From Paraburkholderia aspalathi (GTDB taxonomy: Bacteria; Pseudomonadota; Gammaproteobacteria; Burkholderiales; Burkholderiaceae): a DNA stretch of 64,000 nt. The notes under the pieces were generated by a model that was not told the DNA's origin, searched no databases, and saw nothing but the letters and a program-made list of their open reading frames with translations. Position 1 is the stretch's first letter; each line of letters opens with the position of its first letter. The stretch lies in NCBI RefSeq assembly GCF_900116445.1, contig NZ_FPBH01000029.1:1-64000 (forward strand), given 5' to 3'. Shown one piece after another: positions 1 to 7,219 of this stretch. The translations under genes and the position numbers were made by a program.

Positions 1-80
1 AAGCTCAAGAGTGCTCAAAAGCGACCCTCGATCATCGCCGCTTGCTGGATCCAGGCTACGCTGTGGTGATGTCATGAATT

Positions 81-1379
81 ATGGAAGTCTCAATAGAAGA
101 GCTCGACCACATACCGCCCGCTATACCGTTGCTCATTTCAGAAGTATTTGCGAAAAGCAAAGATTGGCATGTAGCTCGGCGACGGCTCAAGGAGATGTTG
201 CCCGAGCTCAAGCGGCAATCAGAAATCTACGAGGTGTCGGCTGCCTCCCGCACTCGAGTGTCCGCCGCGCCAGGCAGCCTAGCCGTCTACCTTGACGGTG
301 GCTTAGACCTTTTTAGCGAGGACCAGGGATGCCAGGCAATTGGTTGCAGAGTAGAAGCAGCCAAACGGCTAACGCGCAGCATTGGCCTGATCGCCGACAC
401 GATATGGTTGACAGACCTCGTAACTGAGAAATTTTGCCGGTTTGGCCGAGTTACAAACAGAAAGCTTGATGAAATACTAGGCCACGCGTTGGTCTTGTTG
501 GAGCTTTATCCATTGATGGCCGCTGGAATCGTTAAATTTCGCAGTCCTTGGATAAGAGCTTGCTCCGCTTGCTTAGATCACTTCAATGAAGAAGTTGATC
601 GAATTGCGGAAACCCTTCAGCGCGAGCATTCGGAAGAGTTTTCTTTAGAACCGCACCCTGCTGGAGGATTCTCCTTCAAAACGGGAAGCCTGTACGATCC
701 GCCTTTGTATCTGCATGTCCTACCGCGCGGATCCGCAAAGTCCGATCTAGTCTCATTACAGGATCTTGTTCACGGCGCAGTGCGTTCAGCCGTTCATTCC
801 GCTTTGTGGACGGGCAGAGAGGCCGTTATTGGTTCCGGCGCAATTTTCTCGAACTCGGGCATCGGTCTCGCAGGGCTCGCCTACAAGGAAGGCGCAGTTC
901 GAAATCGTTCAGAGTTACGTCTCCTTGACGAACGACGCAGCGTTAACGTGCCGTGGGTTAGTGACCTCACCTCGCCTCAGATCATCCAACTACGCCAAGA
1001 GGCCGCCTCAGCGTTACCCATGTTTCGAGAGATGCTGGCAAAGCATTTGTCGACACCAGGGGACGGCGACGGCGCTCTCTCATCCAGATCAGTTGTCGAC
1101 GATTTACGACAACAATCAGTTGAAGTTCGCAATGAACTTGGCGGCATCCAACGACACGCGGCCCGCTTTTGGAAGAGCAGCTACACGCTGCTCGGCTTCG
1201 GCGTATCTGCGTACGGCGTAGCGACTTCTCAGGTCTTGCCAGCCGTAGGCGGCCTTCTGCCGATCATTCAACTGATTATGAGCCACAAGTCCGGCACAGA
1301 ACGCGAGATGGAAAAGGTAACGTATCGCCCCGGTTATGTTCTTGTAAAGGCTCAGGAAATACTCGCACATAACCACTGA
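81..1379 (+). CDS. Uncharacterised 432-aa cargo protein with C-terminal hydrophobic segment
   Basis: I do not recognise this family. A TGA stop lies directly upstream in frame (75-77), so the ATG at 81 is the earliest start. The first ~360 residues are soluble-looking and mostly helical. Residues ~366-400 are hydrophobic, with two possible membrane passes (from SSYTLLGFGVSAYG to LLPIIQLIM), followed by a charged tail. The DNA is clearly less G+C-rich than its neighbours; bases 421-480 contain only 23 G or C in 60. It converges on the portal gene with a 74-base gap and has no partner gene in view. Position beside gpQ matches the variable cargo/defence slot of P2-like phages, so an exclusion or abortive role is possible, but this is inference only. 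Confidence 0.7.
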   Translation: MEVSIEELDHIPPAIPLLISEVFAKSKDWHVARRRLKEMLPELKRQSEIYEVSAASRTRVSAAPGSLAVYLDGGLDLFSEDQGCQAIGCRVEAAKRLTRSIGLIADTIWLTDLVTEKFCRFGRVTNRKLDEILGHALVLLELYPLMAAGIVKFRSPWIRACSACLDHFNEEVDRIAETLQREHSEEFSLEPHPAGGFSFKTGSLYDPPLYLHVLPRGSAKSDLVSLQDLVHGAVRSAVHSALWTGREAVIGSGAIFSNSGIGLAGLAYKEGAVRNRSELRLLDERRSVNVPWVSDLTSPQIIQLRQEAASALPMFREMLAKHLSTPGDGDGALSSRSVVDDLRQQSVEVRNELGGIQRHAARFWKSSYTLLGFGVSAYGVATSQVLPAVGGLLPIIQLIMSHKSGTEREMEKVTYRPGYVLVKAQEILAHNH

Positions 1380-1453
1380 TATTGAGGCGGTACGCAGGAC
1401 ACTTGCCCACGAGCCAACAATGTCTAAGGCAGGCGTTCAAAAACGCGAACTCC

Positions 1454-2497
1454 CTACGCGGTTGCAACCGTGTCGATCGTGTACGGCACAAACCGCACCA
1501 TTTCATCGCCGGCCCATTCGTTGAACTCCAGAAACTGGGCCTGTAACGGCTGAATCTCATTACGCCCAAACACTTTGGCCGCGGTGTCGGCCGCACCAAA
1601 CCCGCCCGTATTGCTCGGCACGATACCGAGTAACTGAGGCGGGACACGATGCGCCGCCAGCAGATCATCGCGCGTTATGTTCTTGATGTTAAAAAACTCA
1701 TCCTTCGCCGCGACCTCGGACACGGGGATGAGCTGGATCCCGTCCTTCTTGCCGTTCGGCGCGTACATGAACAGGTTGCGGAAATTGCCCGGCCCTTTCG
1801 CGTTCTTCAGCGCCGTGCGGAGCGTGTCGACGTCATCCTGATTTTGCGCCGCGTCGGTCATGTACAGGATAAAGCCCGCATGACTGCCATTCTCGTAGTA
1901 ACGTCGGCGGAACAGCGTCGACGACTCGTTCAGCCATGCCGAGTGCAGCGCACCGAGATATTCGGGCAAGCCGTACACCTCCTGGTTCACGTCCGGTTCG
2001 ATCATGTGAAAGATCGAACCGGCGGCGAATTCATGCGTGACACGCCACCCATCCGTCATCGCATAGCTTTGCAGATCGGCCCTGCGTCGCACGTACTTCG
2101 CCGGCGCCGATTCGAATTTGAGCGTGCCGCCCAGGCGGTTTTTCTGCCGCTCGATGTAGCTGTTACCGAACATAAGGAAATCGAGCGCCCAGCGCCGAAA
2201 TGTCTCGCGCGAGAGCTTCGGGTGAGGAATAAAGGTCGACGCGAGCACATTGCGCTTGAAGTACAGTGCGGAGGCGTGGTGCGTGCCGGCGCGAAAAGTC
2301 TTGGCAAGGCCTGACCAGCTCACAGGCGGTTCATACCATCCGTTGATCGTGACCAGCTCACAGTAGTCCAGTATCTCAGCGCGATTGAGCACCGGCATTG
2401 GATCGCCGAACGTGAACGCCTCTGCCCTGCTCGTTGCGGGCACGGGCGCGGCCGGCTGGGCGGCGCTCGATAGCTTCCGCGATTGCTTTCTGCTCAT
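1454..2497 (-). CDS. Phage portal protein, P2 gpQ family
   Basis: This 347-aa protein has the length and style of P2 gpQ/PBSX-type portals, the dodecameric ring through which DNA enters the procapsid. Recognisable stretches include the N-terminal FTFGDPMPVL region, the conserved FGNSYIERQKN segment, VYGLPEYLGALHSAWLN and the C-terminal HRVPPQLLGIVPSNTGGFG block. Its start codon overlaps the end of the terminase gene (ATGA, 2494-2497), so the two form a leftward operon. It appears intact, but the capsid genes it needs are deleted, so it probably has no present function. The alternative, a portal kept by a satellite element, is less likely. Confidence 0.92.
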   Translation of the reverse strand: MSRKQSRKLSSAAQPAAPVPATSRAEAFTFGDPMPVLNRAEILDYCELVTINGWYEPPVSWSGLAKTFRAGTHHASALYFKRNVLASTFIPHPKLSRETFRRWALDFLMFGNSYIERQKNRLGGTLKFESAPAKYVRRRADLQSYAMTDGWRVTHEFAAGSIFHMIEPDVNQEVYGLPEYLGALHSAWLNESSTLFRRRYYENGSHAGFILYMTDAAQNQDDVDTLRTALKNAKGPGNFRNLFMYAPNGKKDGIQLIPVSEVAAKDEFFNIKNITRDDLLAAHRVPPQLLGIVPSNTGGFGAADTAAKVFGRNEIQPLQAQFLEFNEWAGDEMVRFVPYTIDTVATA

Positions 2498-4263
2498 GCG
2501 TAAATCTCCATAAAACCACTGTTTTGCGCCGTCATGCCCTCAAGCGGTTCGTTTGACAGCGCGTGCAGCACAGCCCATGCAAGGTCGGCGTGTCCCGTTT
2601 CCTCGCTACGGCCGGCCTCATATGTCACCTGTCGGCCGCTCGGCGTCACGGTCTTTCTGATCGCCATGAACGACTGGGCCATGTCGGTCCATCCCGCATC
2701 GAATTGCAGACGCGCATTTCCCACAACCGACAAGCCTTTAAGCACGAGCCGCCCTTTCACCTCGGGCGAATAGTTGAACGCGACCACGGTCGGAAAGAAC
2801 TGTTTGACGAGCTGATAAACGCCCTGCCCGATGCCTGTCGTGTCGATCGCCATGTAGGTGACGTTGTACTGCTGCGTGATCTTGCGGATGCTCTCCGCCT
2901 GGGCCTCGAAATCCATCCCGCGCCACTGGTGTTTTTCGAGCACGCGGAATTTGCCACCGGGCACCACTGGGGGCGCGATAACTACGCACCCCGCTGAGTC
3001 ACCCGACAGCGCCGGGTCGTAACCGACCCAGACCGGCATATAGCCAAACGGCCGCAGCGCGAGCGGCTTGAAGTCGTTGGCCCATTCGTCCCACGAGTCG
3101 ACCATGCAGCGCTGCAGATCCGCGAGCCGGAAGATTGACGCGGTGTCGTCGATGAACTGGCACATCAACAGATTCGCGTAATCCTCGGCGCTGTATTCGA
3201 GCCGCAAATTGTCGAGATTGAACAGCGTACAACCGGTGGCCGCCGCATCCTCGACCGTGACAATCTGGCGCCACTGCAAATCCTCACAAGCGCGGCCAAG
3301 CGCCAGTGCCTTGTGCGTCACGTCCAGATGAATGTGATCGCCTTTCGGTCGACCCTTGTTGAAGTGCTCCCCACTCCAGAATTTGTAGGCCTCGTGACCG
3401 ATGCTCGACGGTGTCGAAAAATACGTCTTGCGCCAATGGTCGTGCATCGCCATGCCTGATGCGACCTTGTTTAGCGCCGTGAATTTCGGCACCCAGAAGT
3501 ACTCATCGAAATAGAAGTTGCCGTGGTAGCTCTGCGCCGTGCGCGCGTTCGTGCCGAGAAAGTAAAGCGTCGCACCGTTAGCCAGTACGATCGGGTCGCC
3601 AGTCAACTCGATCTCGCAAGCCTCACGTGCGAACGCGAGAATGTACTGCTTGAAAACATGCGCCTGTGATTTGCTCGCGGAAAGGAAAATCTGGTTGCGT
3701 CCGGTTTCAAGCGCATCGACAAAGGCCTCGCGCGCGAAATACCAGGTCGCACCGATCTGCCGCGACTTCAGCAGATTGCGCGTGCGTTGGTGGCCATTTC
3801 GGTACCAGACCTTTTGATAGTCGAACAGCGAATCGCGGAACGCGTCGAAGATTTTCTCTTTCTGCTCTTCGCTCACATCGTTGCGCGTCGGCTTCTTCCT
3901 GGGCGCCGCGTTGCGCGCTTCAATGTTCGGGTTGAGATCGGCCTCTTTCCCGGTCTCGTTGTACTTGCGCACGCGAGCCACGTTCGCCATCTGCCGACCA
4001 AGCAGATCGATTTCCTTGAAGTCGACCGGGTCTTTCTTTTCCTTCGCGATCAACGCACAGAGGCGCATTTCTGCCGTCAGCTCCACGCGTTCGACAGGCG
4101 TTGTCCTGTCCCAACCGTCGCGCTGTTTCCACGCCTCAACCGTCGCGCGCTTGAGCTGCAGATGGCGCGCAATAGACGACACGCGCCAACCCTGGAAATA
4201 CAGGGCACGCGCTGCCCGGCGTGGATCCAGTTCTGAGCGGGTTAGATCGGTGGTTTCTGACAT
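2494..4263 (-). CDS. Terminase large (ATPase/nuclease) subunit, P2 gpP family
   Basis: The motor that packages phage DNA. The chosen start at 4263 (MSETTDLTRS) gives 589 aa, matching P2 gpP; an in-frame start 22 codons upstream adds a low-quality extension. An N-terminal helix-turn-helix lies at residues ~27-46 (WRVSSIARHLQLKRATVEAW). The deviant Walker A (KSRQIGATW) lies at ~166-174. The Walker B region follows around FYFDEYFW. The C-terminal nuclease domain has candidate acidic residues in VGYDPALSGDSAG and YMAIDTTGIGQG. It is transcribed ahead of the portal gene with a 4-base overlap. It appears full length, unlike the divergent gpO remnant 149 bases away. Confidence 0.93.
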   Translation of the reverse strand: MSETTDLTRSELDPRRAARALYFQGWRVSSIARHLQLKRATVEAWKQRDGWDRTTPVERVELTAEMRLCALIAKEKKDPVDFKEIDLLGRQMANVARVRKYNETGKEADLNPNIEARNAAPRKKPTRNDVSEEQKEKIFDAFRDSLFDYQKVWYRNGHQRTRNLLKSRQIGATWYFAREAFVDALETGRNQIFLSASKSQAHVFKQYILAFAREACEIELTGDPIVLANGATLYFLGTNARTAQSYHGNFYFDEYFWVPKFTALNKVASGMAMHDHWRKTYFSTPSSIGHEAYKFWSGEHFNKGRPKGDHIHLDVTHKALALGRACEDLQWRQIVTVEDAAATGCTLFNLDNLRLEYSAEDYANLLMCQFIDDTASIFRLADLQRCMVDSWDEWANDFKPLALRPFGYMPVWVGYDPALSGDSAGCVVIAPPVVPGGKFRVLEKHQWRGMDFEAQAESIRKITQQYNVTYMAIDTTGIGQGVYQLVKQFFPTVVAFNYSPEVKGRLVLKGLSVVGNARLQFDAGWTDMAQSFMAIRKTVTPSGRQVTYEAGRSEETGHADLAWAVLHALSNEPLEGMTAQNSGFMEIYA

Positions 4264-4411
4264 GGCGCAAGCGTACCCGCGCGTCACGCGCGCGCGCAGC
4301 GTAAGCCTTTGTTCCCACAGCGAAAACACACGCTACTGATTGAGTACCCACAGGCAAGACAGCAACATGAACATCTCGCTCACATACCTGTTTCAACCTG
4401 CCGGAGTACAC

Positions 4412-4666
4412 ATGCACAACCGTAAGTTGTCGCTTCTGTCGGTCGCCGTCGCGGCGCTGACGTTTGCTTTTGCGATGGACGCCCATGCGGCCGCGCTGTC
4501 TGTCGGTGCCGTCCTGAATCACGGCGATATCGTTGGCGCACTCGGCGCTCATGGCGCTGCCGCACTCGGCATCGGCTCGATCGCTAGCGCCGCCGGAGCT
4601 GCGAACCACGCGAGCACGTCGAAATGGTTTCGTGTCGCCGTTGAAGGTGCGACCACGGACGGCCGA
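4412..4666 (+). pseudogene. Capsid scaffold/protease gpO, N-terminal fragment
   Basis: The reading frame starts at an ATG with GGAG six bases upstream. It first encodes a signal-peptide-like leader (MHNRKLSLLSVAVAALTF ... DAHAA) and a Gly/Ala-rich stretch, then SKWFRVAVEGATTDGR, which matches the start of P2 gpO (SKFFRIGVEGDTCDGR). P2 gpO is an internal scaffold and serine protease with Asp19, His48 and Ser107. Only the residue equivalent to Asp19 survives. After Arg at 4664-4666 the similarity stops and the DNA becomes gpW read in another frame, so the ORF runs on to 4912 as nonsense. This is a deletion junction. The secreted-looking leader is odd for a capsid protein; a recruited upstream start is possible. 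Confidence 0.8.
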
Positions 4667-4982
4667 CCACCTTTACCAGTCGATTGGAAAGATCCTGACG
4701 ACGTCACTCGCCTCACGCGTGAAGCGGCGCAGCTTTGGTTCAGAGATCCCGGACCTCGTCGACGCTCCCAACAACGGCGCAACCCGCACGCGCCTGTACG
4801 CCGCAAGCGCGACCGCGCTGATGCGTTGGGAACCGCGGCTAACAGTCACGCGCGTTCAACTCACGACCGAGCTGAACGACTCAGGCCAAAGCGTGCAGAT
4901 TCTCGACGTTGAAGGTGTCACCTCGGAGACGGGTGCGCCGACGTCCACGCGCGTGCAACTGACCGGCGGCGGTGCCGCATGA
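4665..4982 (+). pseudogene. Baseplate assembly protein gpW, 5'-truncated fragment
   Basis: The frame from 4665 reads DHLYQSIGKILTTSLASRVK and then RRSFGSEIPDLVDAP and ALMRWEPRLTVTRVQL. This is the GPW/gp25 lysozyme-like baseplate family; P2 gpW has HIRQSVRDILVTPVGSRVMR at the same place. About the first 18 codons and the start are missing, replaced by the gpO fragment in a different frame. The C-terminus is intact and overlaps the gpJ start (ATGA, 4979-4982), the usual W-J arrangement. An ATG at 4533 in the same frame lies inside the gpO leader and is coincidental. No functional gpW should be made. Confidence 0.85.
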
Positions 4983-5887
4983 GCACGACCCCGATCGACC
5001 TGTCACGCCTGCCAGTGCCCGATATCGTCGAAACCATCGACTACGAAACCCTGCTGGCTGAACGCAAAGCCCACCTGGTGTCGCTGTATCCGGCCGTCGA
5101 TCAGAAGGACGTGGCCGCGACGCTCGAGCTGGAATCAGAACCGATGCTGATCCTGCTGCAGGAGAACGCGTATCGGGAAATCGTCCTGCGTCAGCGTGTG
5201 AACGACGCCGCGCGCGCAGTCATGCTTGCCTATTCGATGGATGCTGACCTCGACAATCTTGCGGCGTTCTTCGATATCGAACGCCAGATCATCAGGCCGG
5301 CCGACCCCGCAAACAATATCGCCGAGATCAGGGAAGGTAACGACGACCTGCGCACACGCACGCAGCTCGCCCCCCAGGGCTTTTCGGTAGCTGGCCCTGA
5401 AGGCGCCTATGTGAAGCACGCGCGCGATGCGAGCGGGTTGGTGCGTGACGCCTCGGCAATCAGCCCCACGCCGTGCAATGTCGTCGTTACCGTTCTTTCA
5501 CGCGTGGGTGACGGCACGGCCGACAGAGCTCTACTGGATATCGTCGACGCAGCATTGTCGCCTGAGGACGTACGCCCGCTCGGCGACCGCGTGGTTGTCC
5601 ATAGCGCGGAAATCCTGCGCTACAGCATTCGCGCCACGTTGCGATTTTTTGATGGCCCCTCGCGCGAGGTCGCTTTTGCCGAAGCGAACAAGCGCGCCGC
5701 TGTGTATGCAGAACAGATGCACCGGCTCGGCATGGAGATCACCCTCGACGGCGTCTATGCCGCGCTGCGCGCGCCGGGAGTGCAGAAGGTCAACCTCGAT
5801 TCGCCACCGGCGAGCATCCCGGCCACGAAACAGCAGGCACCCTTTTGCACCTCGATTGAGCTGATCGACGGGGGTGTCTATGAATGA
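4979..5887 (+). CDS. Baseplate assembly protein, P2 gpJ family
   Basis: The 302-aa protein is a normal length for P2 gpJ, which forms the baseplate wedge with gpI and gpW. Characteristic segments are DLSRLPVPDIVETIDYETLL at the start, the LRQRVNDAARAVMLAYSMDADLDNLAA region, and VLSRVGDGTADRALLDIVDAALSPEDVRPLGDRV (read in pieces) in the middle. It overlaps the gpW remnant by four bases and gpI by eight, so translation was coupled. The ORF is intact although its partners are not. Expression would depend on a late promoter that is now far upstream of a damaged region. Confidence 0.92.
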   Translation: MSTTPIDLSRLPVPDIVETIDYETLLAERKAHLVSLYPAVDQKDVAATLELESEPMLILLQENAYREIVLRQRVNDAARAVMLAYSMDADLDNLAAFFDIERQIIRPADPANNIAEIREGNDDLRTRTQLAPQGFSVAGPEGAYVKHARDASGLVRDASAISPTPCNVVVTVLSRVGDGTADRALLDIVDAALSPEDVRPLGDRVVVHSAEILRYSIRATLRFFDGPSREVAFAEANKRAAVYAEQMHRLGMEITLDGVYAALRAPGVQKVNLDSPPASIPATKQQAPFCTSIELIDGGVYE

Positions 5888-6503
5888 GCTGTTGCCGCCG
5901 AACTCGACCACGCACGAGCGCAACCTAGCGACCGTCGCCGCGCGACTGGGCGACATCGCCGTCCCGTTGCGCGACCTCACGAATCCGGACACCTGCCCGC
6001 TTGCGATTCTTCCGTGGCTCGCGTGGCACCTCGGCGCCGATCGGTGGCAAGACTACTGGAGCGAAGCCGAAAAGCGCGATCGCGTGCGCAGAACCATCCC
6101 GATCGCGAAGAAGAAAGGAACGGTCGGCGCGGTGCGTGCCGCACTCGCTGCGTTCGGCGTCGATCTGATCCTGCGCGAATGGTGGGAGCTCACGCCCCCG
6201 GGCACGCCTGGCACCTTCGACGTAGTGCTGACCGTGCACGGTCGCGAGGGCACGCGCATCACGGCCGATCTGGTGCGTGACGTGCTCGAGGAGATCGACA
6301 GGACGAAACGCCTGAGCGCGCACTACACATTCACCCAGGGCGTAACTGTCACCGGCACGCAACCGGTCGCGGGTGCCATCCGGCCCGCGCTCTACCGTCG
6401 GCTATGCCTCACAGAAGCCACGTTCTCGATGCATGGGATCCAGTCGCTCGCCGGTGTGTCACGACCCGCTGTCTATCGCCGCCTTCTCATTTCGGATATT
6501 TAA
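5880..6503 (+). CDS. Tail protein, P2 gpI family
   Basis: P2 gpI-type baseplate/tail-tip protein, 207 aa from the ATG at 5880 (a GTG at 5874 would add two residues). A GGGGG run just upstream acts as ribosome-binding site. Recognisable parts are LLPPNSTTHERNLATVAARL, CPLAILPWLAWHLGADRWQDYW and the KKKGTVGAVRAALAAFGV motif common to this family. The C-terminal third has two imperfect repeats ending in RPALYRRL and RPAVYRRL. It follows gpJ with overlap and leads directly into the truncated tail fibre gene (one base gap). It looks intact. Confidence 0.92.
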   Translation: MNELLPPNSTTHERNLATVAARLGDIAVPLRDLTNPDTCPLAILPWLAWHLGADRWQDYWSEAEKRDRVRRTIPIAKKKGTVGAVRAALAAFGVDLILREWWELTPPGTPGTFDVVLTVHGREGTRITADLVRDVLEEIDRTKRLSAHYTFTQGVTVTGTQPVAGAIRPALYRRLCLTEATFSMHGIQSLAGVSRPAVYRRLLISDI

Positions 6504-6504
6504 C

Positions 6505-6618
6505 ATGGCTGGATCCCTCATCACCATCACGAACGCCGGCCGCGCCGCACTTGTTGCGCCCGGCAATACCGGCACAAACACACACTTCATCACCGAGATC
6601 GGCCTGAGCACCGCACCT
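6505..6618 (+). pseudogene. Tail fibre gpH, N-terminal fragment
   Basis: The ATG at 6505 opens MAGSLITITNAGRAALVAPG and continues to FITEIGLSTAP, the standard start of tail-fibre/tail-collar proteins in Burkholderia P2- and Mu-like phages, where the full protein is several hundred residues. After codon ~38 the frame turns into Arg-rich nonsense that ends at 6852. A different frame becomes coding-like from about 6620. The host-range-determining part of the fibre is therefore deleted, with everything normally downstream of it (chaperone, tail sheath, tube, tape measure). Confidence 0.8.
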
Positions 6619-6619
6619 C

Positions 6620-6895
6620 GTCCACACTGCATTCATATCGAAGCAGCGCGCCGAAATCATTTCCCTGCAAGCCTGCGGCGAACGAGACTCGATGGCGTGC
6701 CGGGCATATGTCGACATGAATCTCACAACGAGTTTCGCTGTATTCGTTCGCGACCCTGCAAACGGTCAGCTCCGGGTGTTTACCGTCGCCGATCTGATGG
6801 CAAGTCTGTCAAGTCACGAGGCAGAGGCGATGCGGCCCAACGGCTCTGGTAAAGGCGAATGCCGCCTCCAAACGCCACACGTAACACCTACGTAG
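6620..6895 (+). pseudogene. Unidentified 3' gene fragment joined to tail fibre remnant
   Basis: From 6620 the frame reads VHTAFISKQRAEIISLQACG, then RAYVDMNLTTSFAVFVRDPA and LRVFTVADLMASL, ending at a TAG at 6893-6895. It is coding-like (balanced composition, plausible alternating hydrophobic pattern) but has no start of its own; the first in-frame ATG is internal (6692). I do not recognise it. It is probably the C-terminal half of an early or regulatory phage gene whose 5' part was lost in the same deletion that truncated gpH. Alternatively, translation might start at 6692 and give a 67-aa peptide. Confidence 0.5.
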
Positions 6896-6904
6896 ATAGA
6901 ACTC

Positions 6905-7219
6905 ATGGCATCAATCAAAGAACTGAAACGGCGCATCGAGCCTGTAACCCGCCGCACCACCGCCTACTACGATGCGATACTCGCAGACATGATCGTACGC
7001 GGCGCGGCTCAGGTGCCTTTCAACAATCGCCCAGGCAGCCACGAACGGTTGCGATCGCTGTACTTGTTGCTTGCGGCGATTAGCGCTCGAATGTCTCTCG
7101 AATTCCCCCATGTTAGCGCAGCACTCGACGGTGCACTTTTCGACCCAGCCACAACCGGCAACCCTGCCAGCGAAGGAATCGCGCGGCACCTTCAGCAAGA
7201 ACAGGAAGTTGCTCGATGA
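6905..7219 (+). CDS. Hypothetical prophage protein, 104 aa
   Basis: A small mostly helical protein with an N-terminal MASIKELKRRIEPVTRRTTA and a middle hydrophobic helix (RSLYLLLAAISARMSLEF). I do not recognise a family. It ends inside the start of the primase-helicase gene (ATGA, 7216-7219), so the two are translationally coupled and it may be an accessory replication or regulatory factor. Start at 6905 follows the stop of the upstream fragment by nine bases. There is no frameshift or truncation visible. Confidence 0.7.
   Translation: MASIKELKRRIEPVTRRTTAYYDAILADMIVRGAAQVPFNNRPGSHERLRSLYLLLAAISARMSLEFPHVSAALDGALFDPATTGNPASEGIARHLQQEQEVAR

Noticed and set aside
3..77. Open frame ending TGA at 75-77 (…RRLLDPGYAVVMS)
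   Set aside because: It could be the tail of a gene starting left of the window, but 25 codons are too few to support it.
1380..1453. Possible cos site beside the portal gene
   Set aside because: No recognisable P2-type cos sequence; the 74 bases hold nothing definite.
4310..4330. TGT…ACA element resembling the P2 Ogr activator site in the gpP/gpO divergent region
   Set aside because: Spacing is 13 rather than 12 bases and the second half is weak; not enough to call a late promoter.
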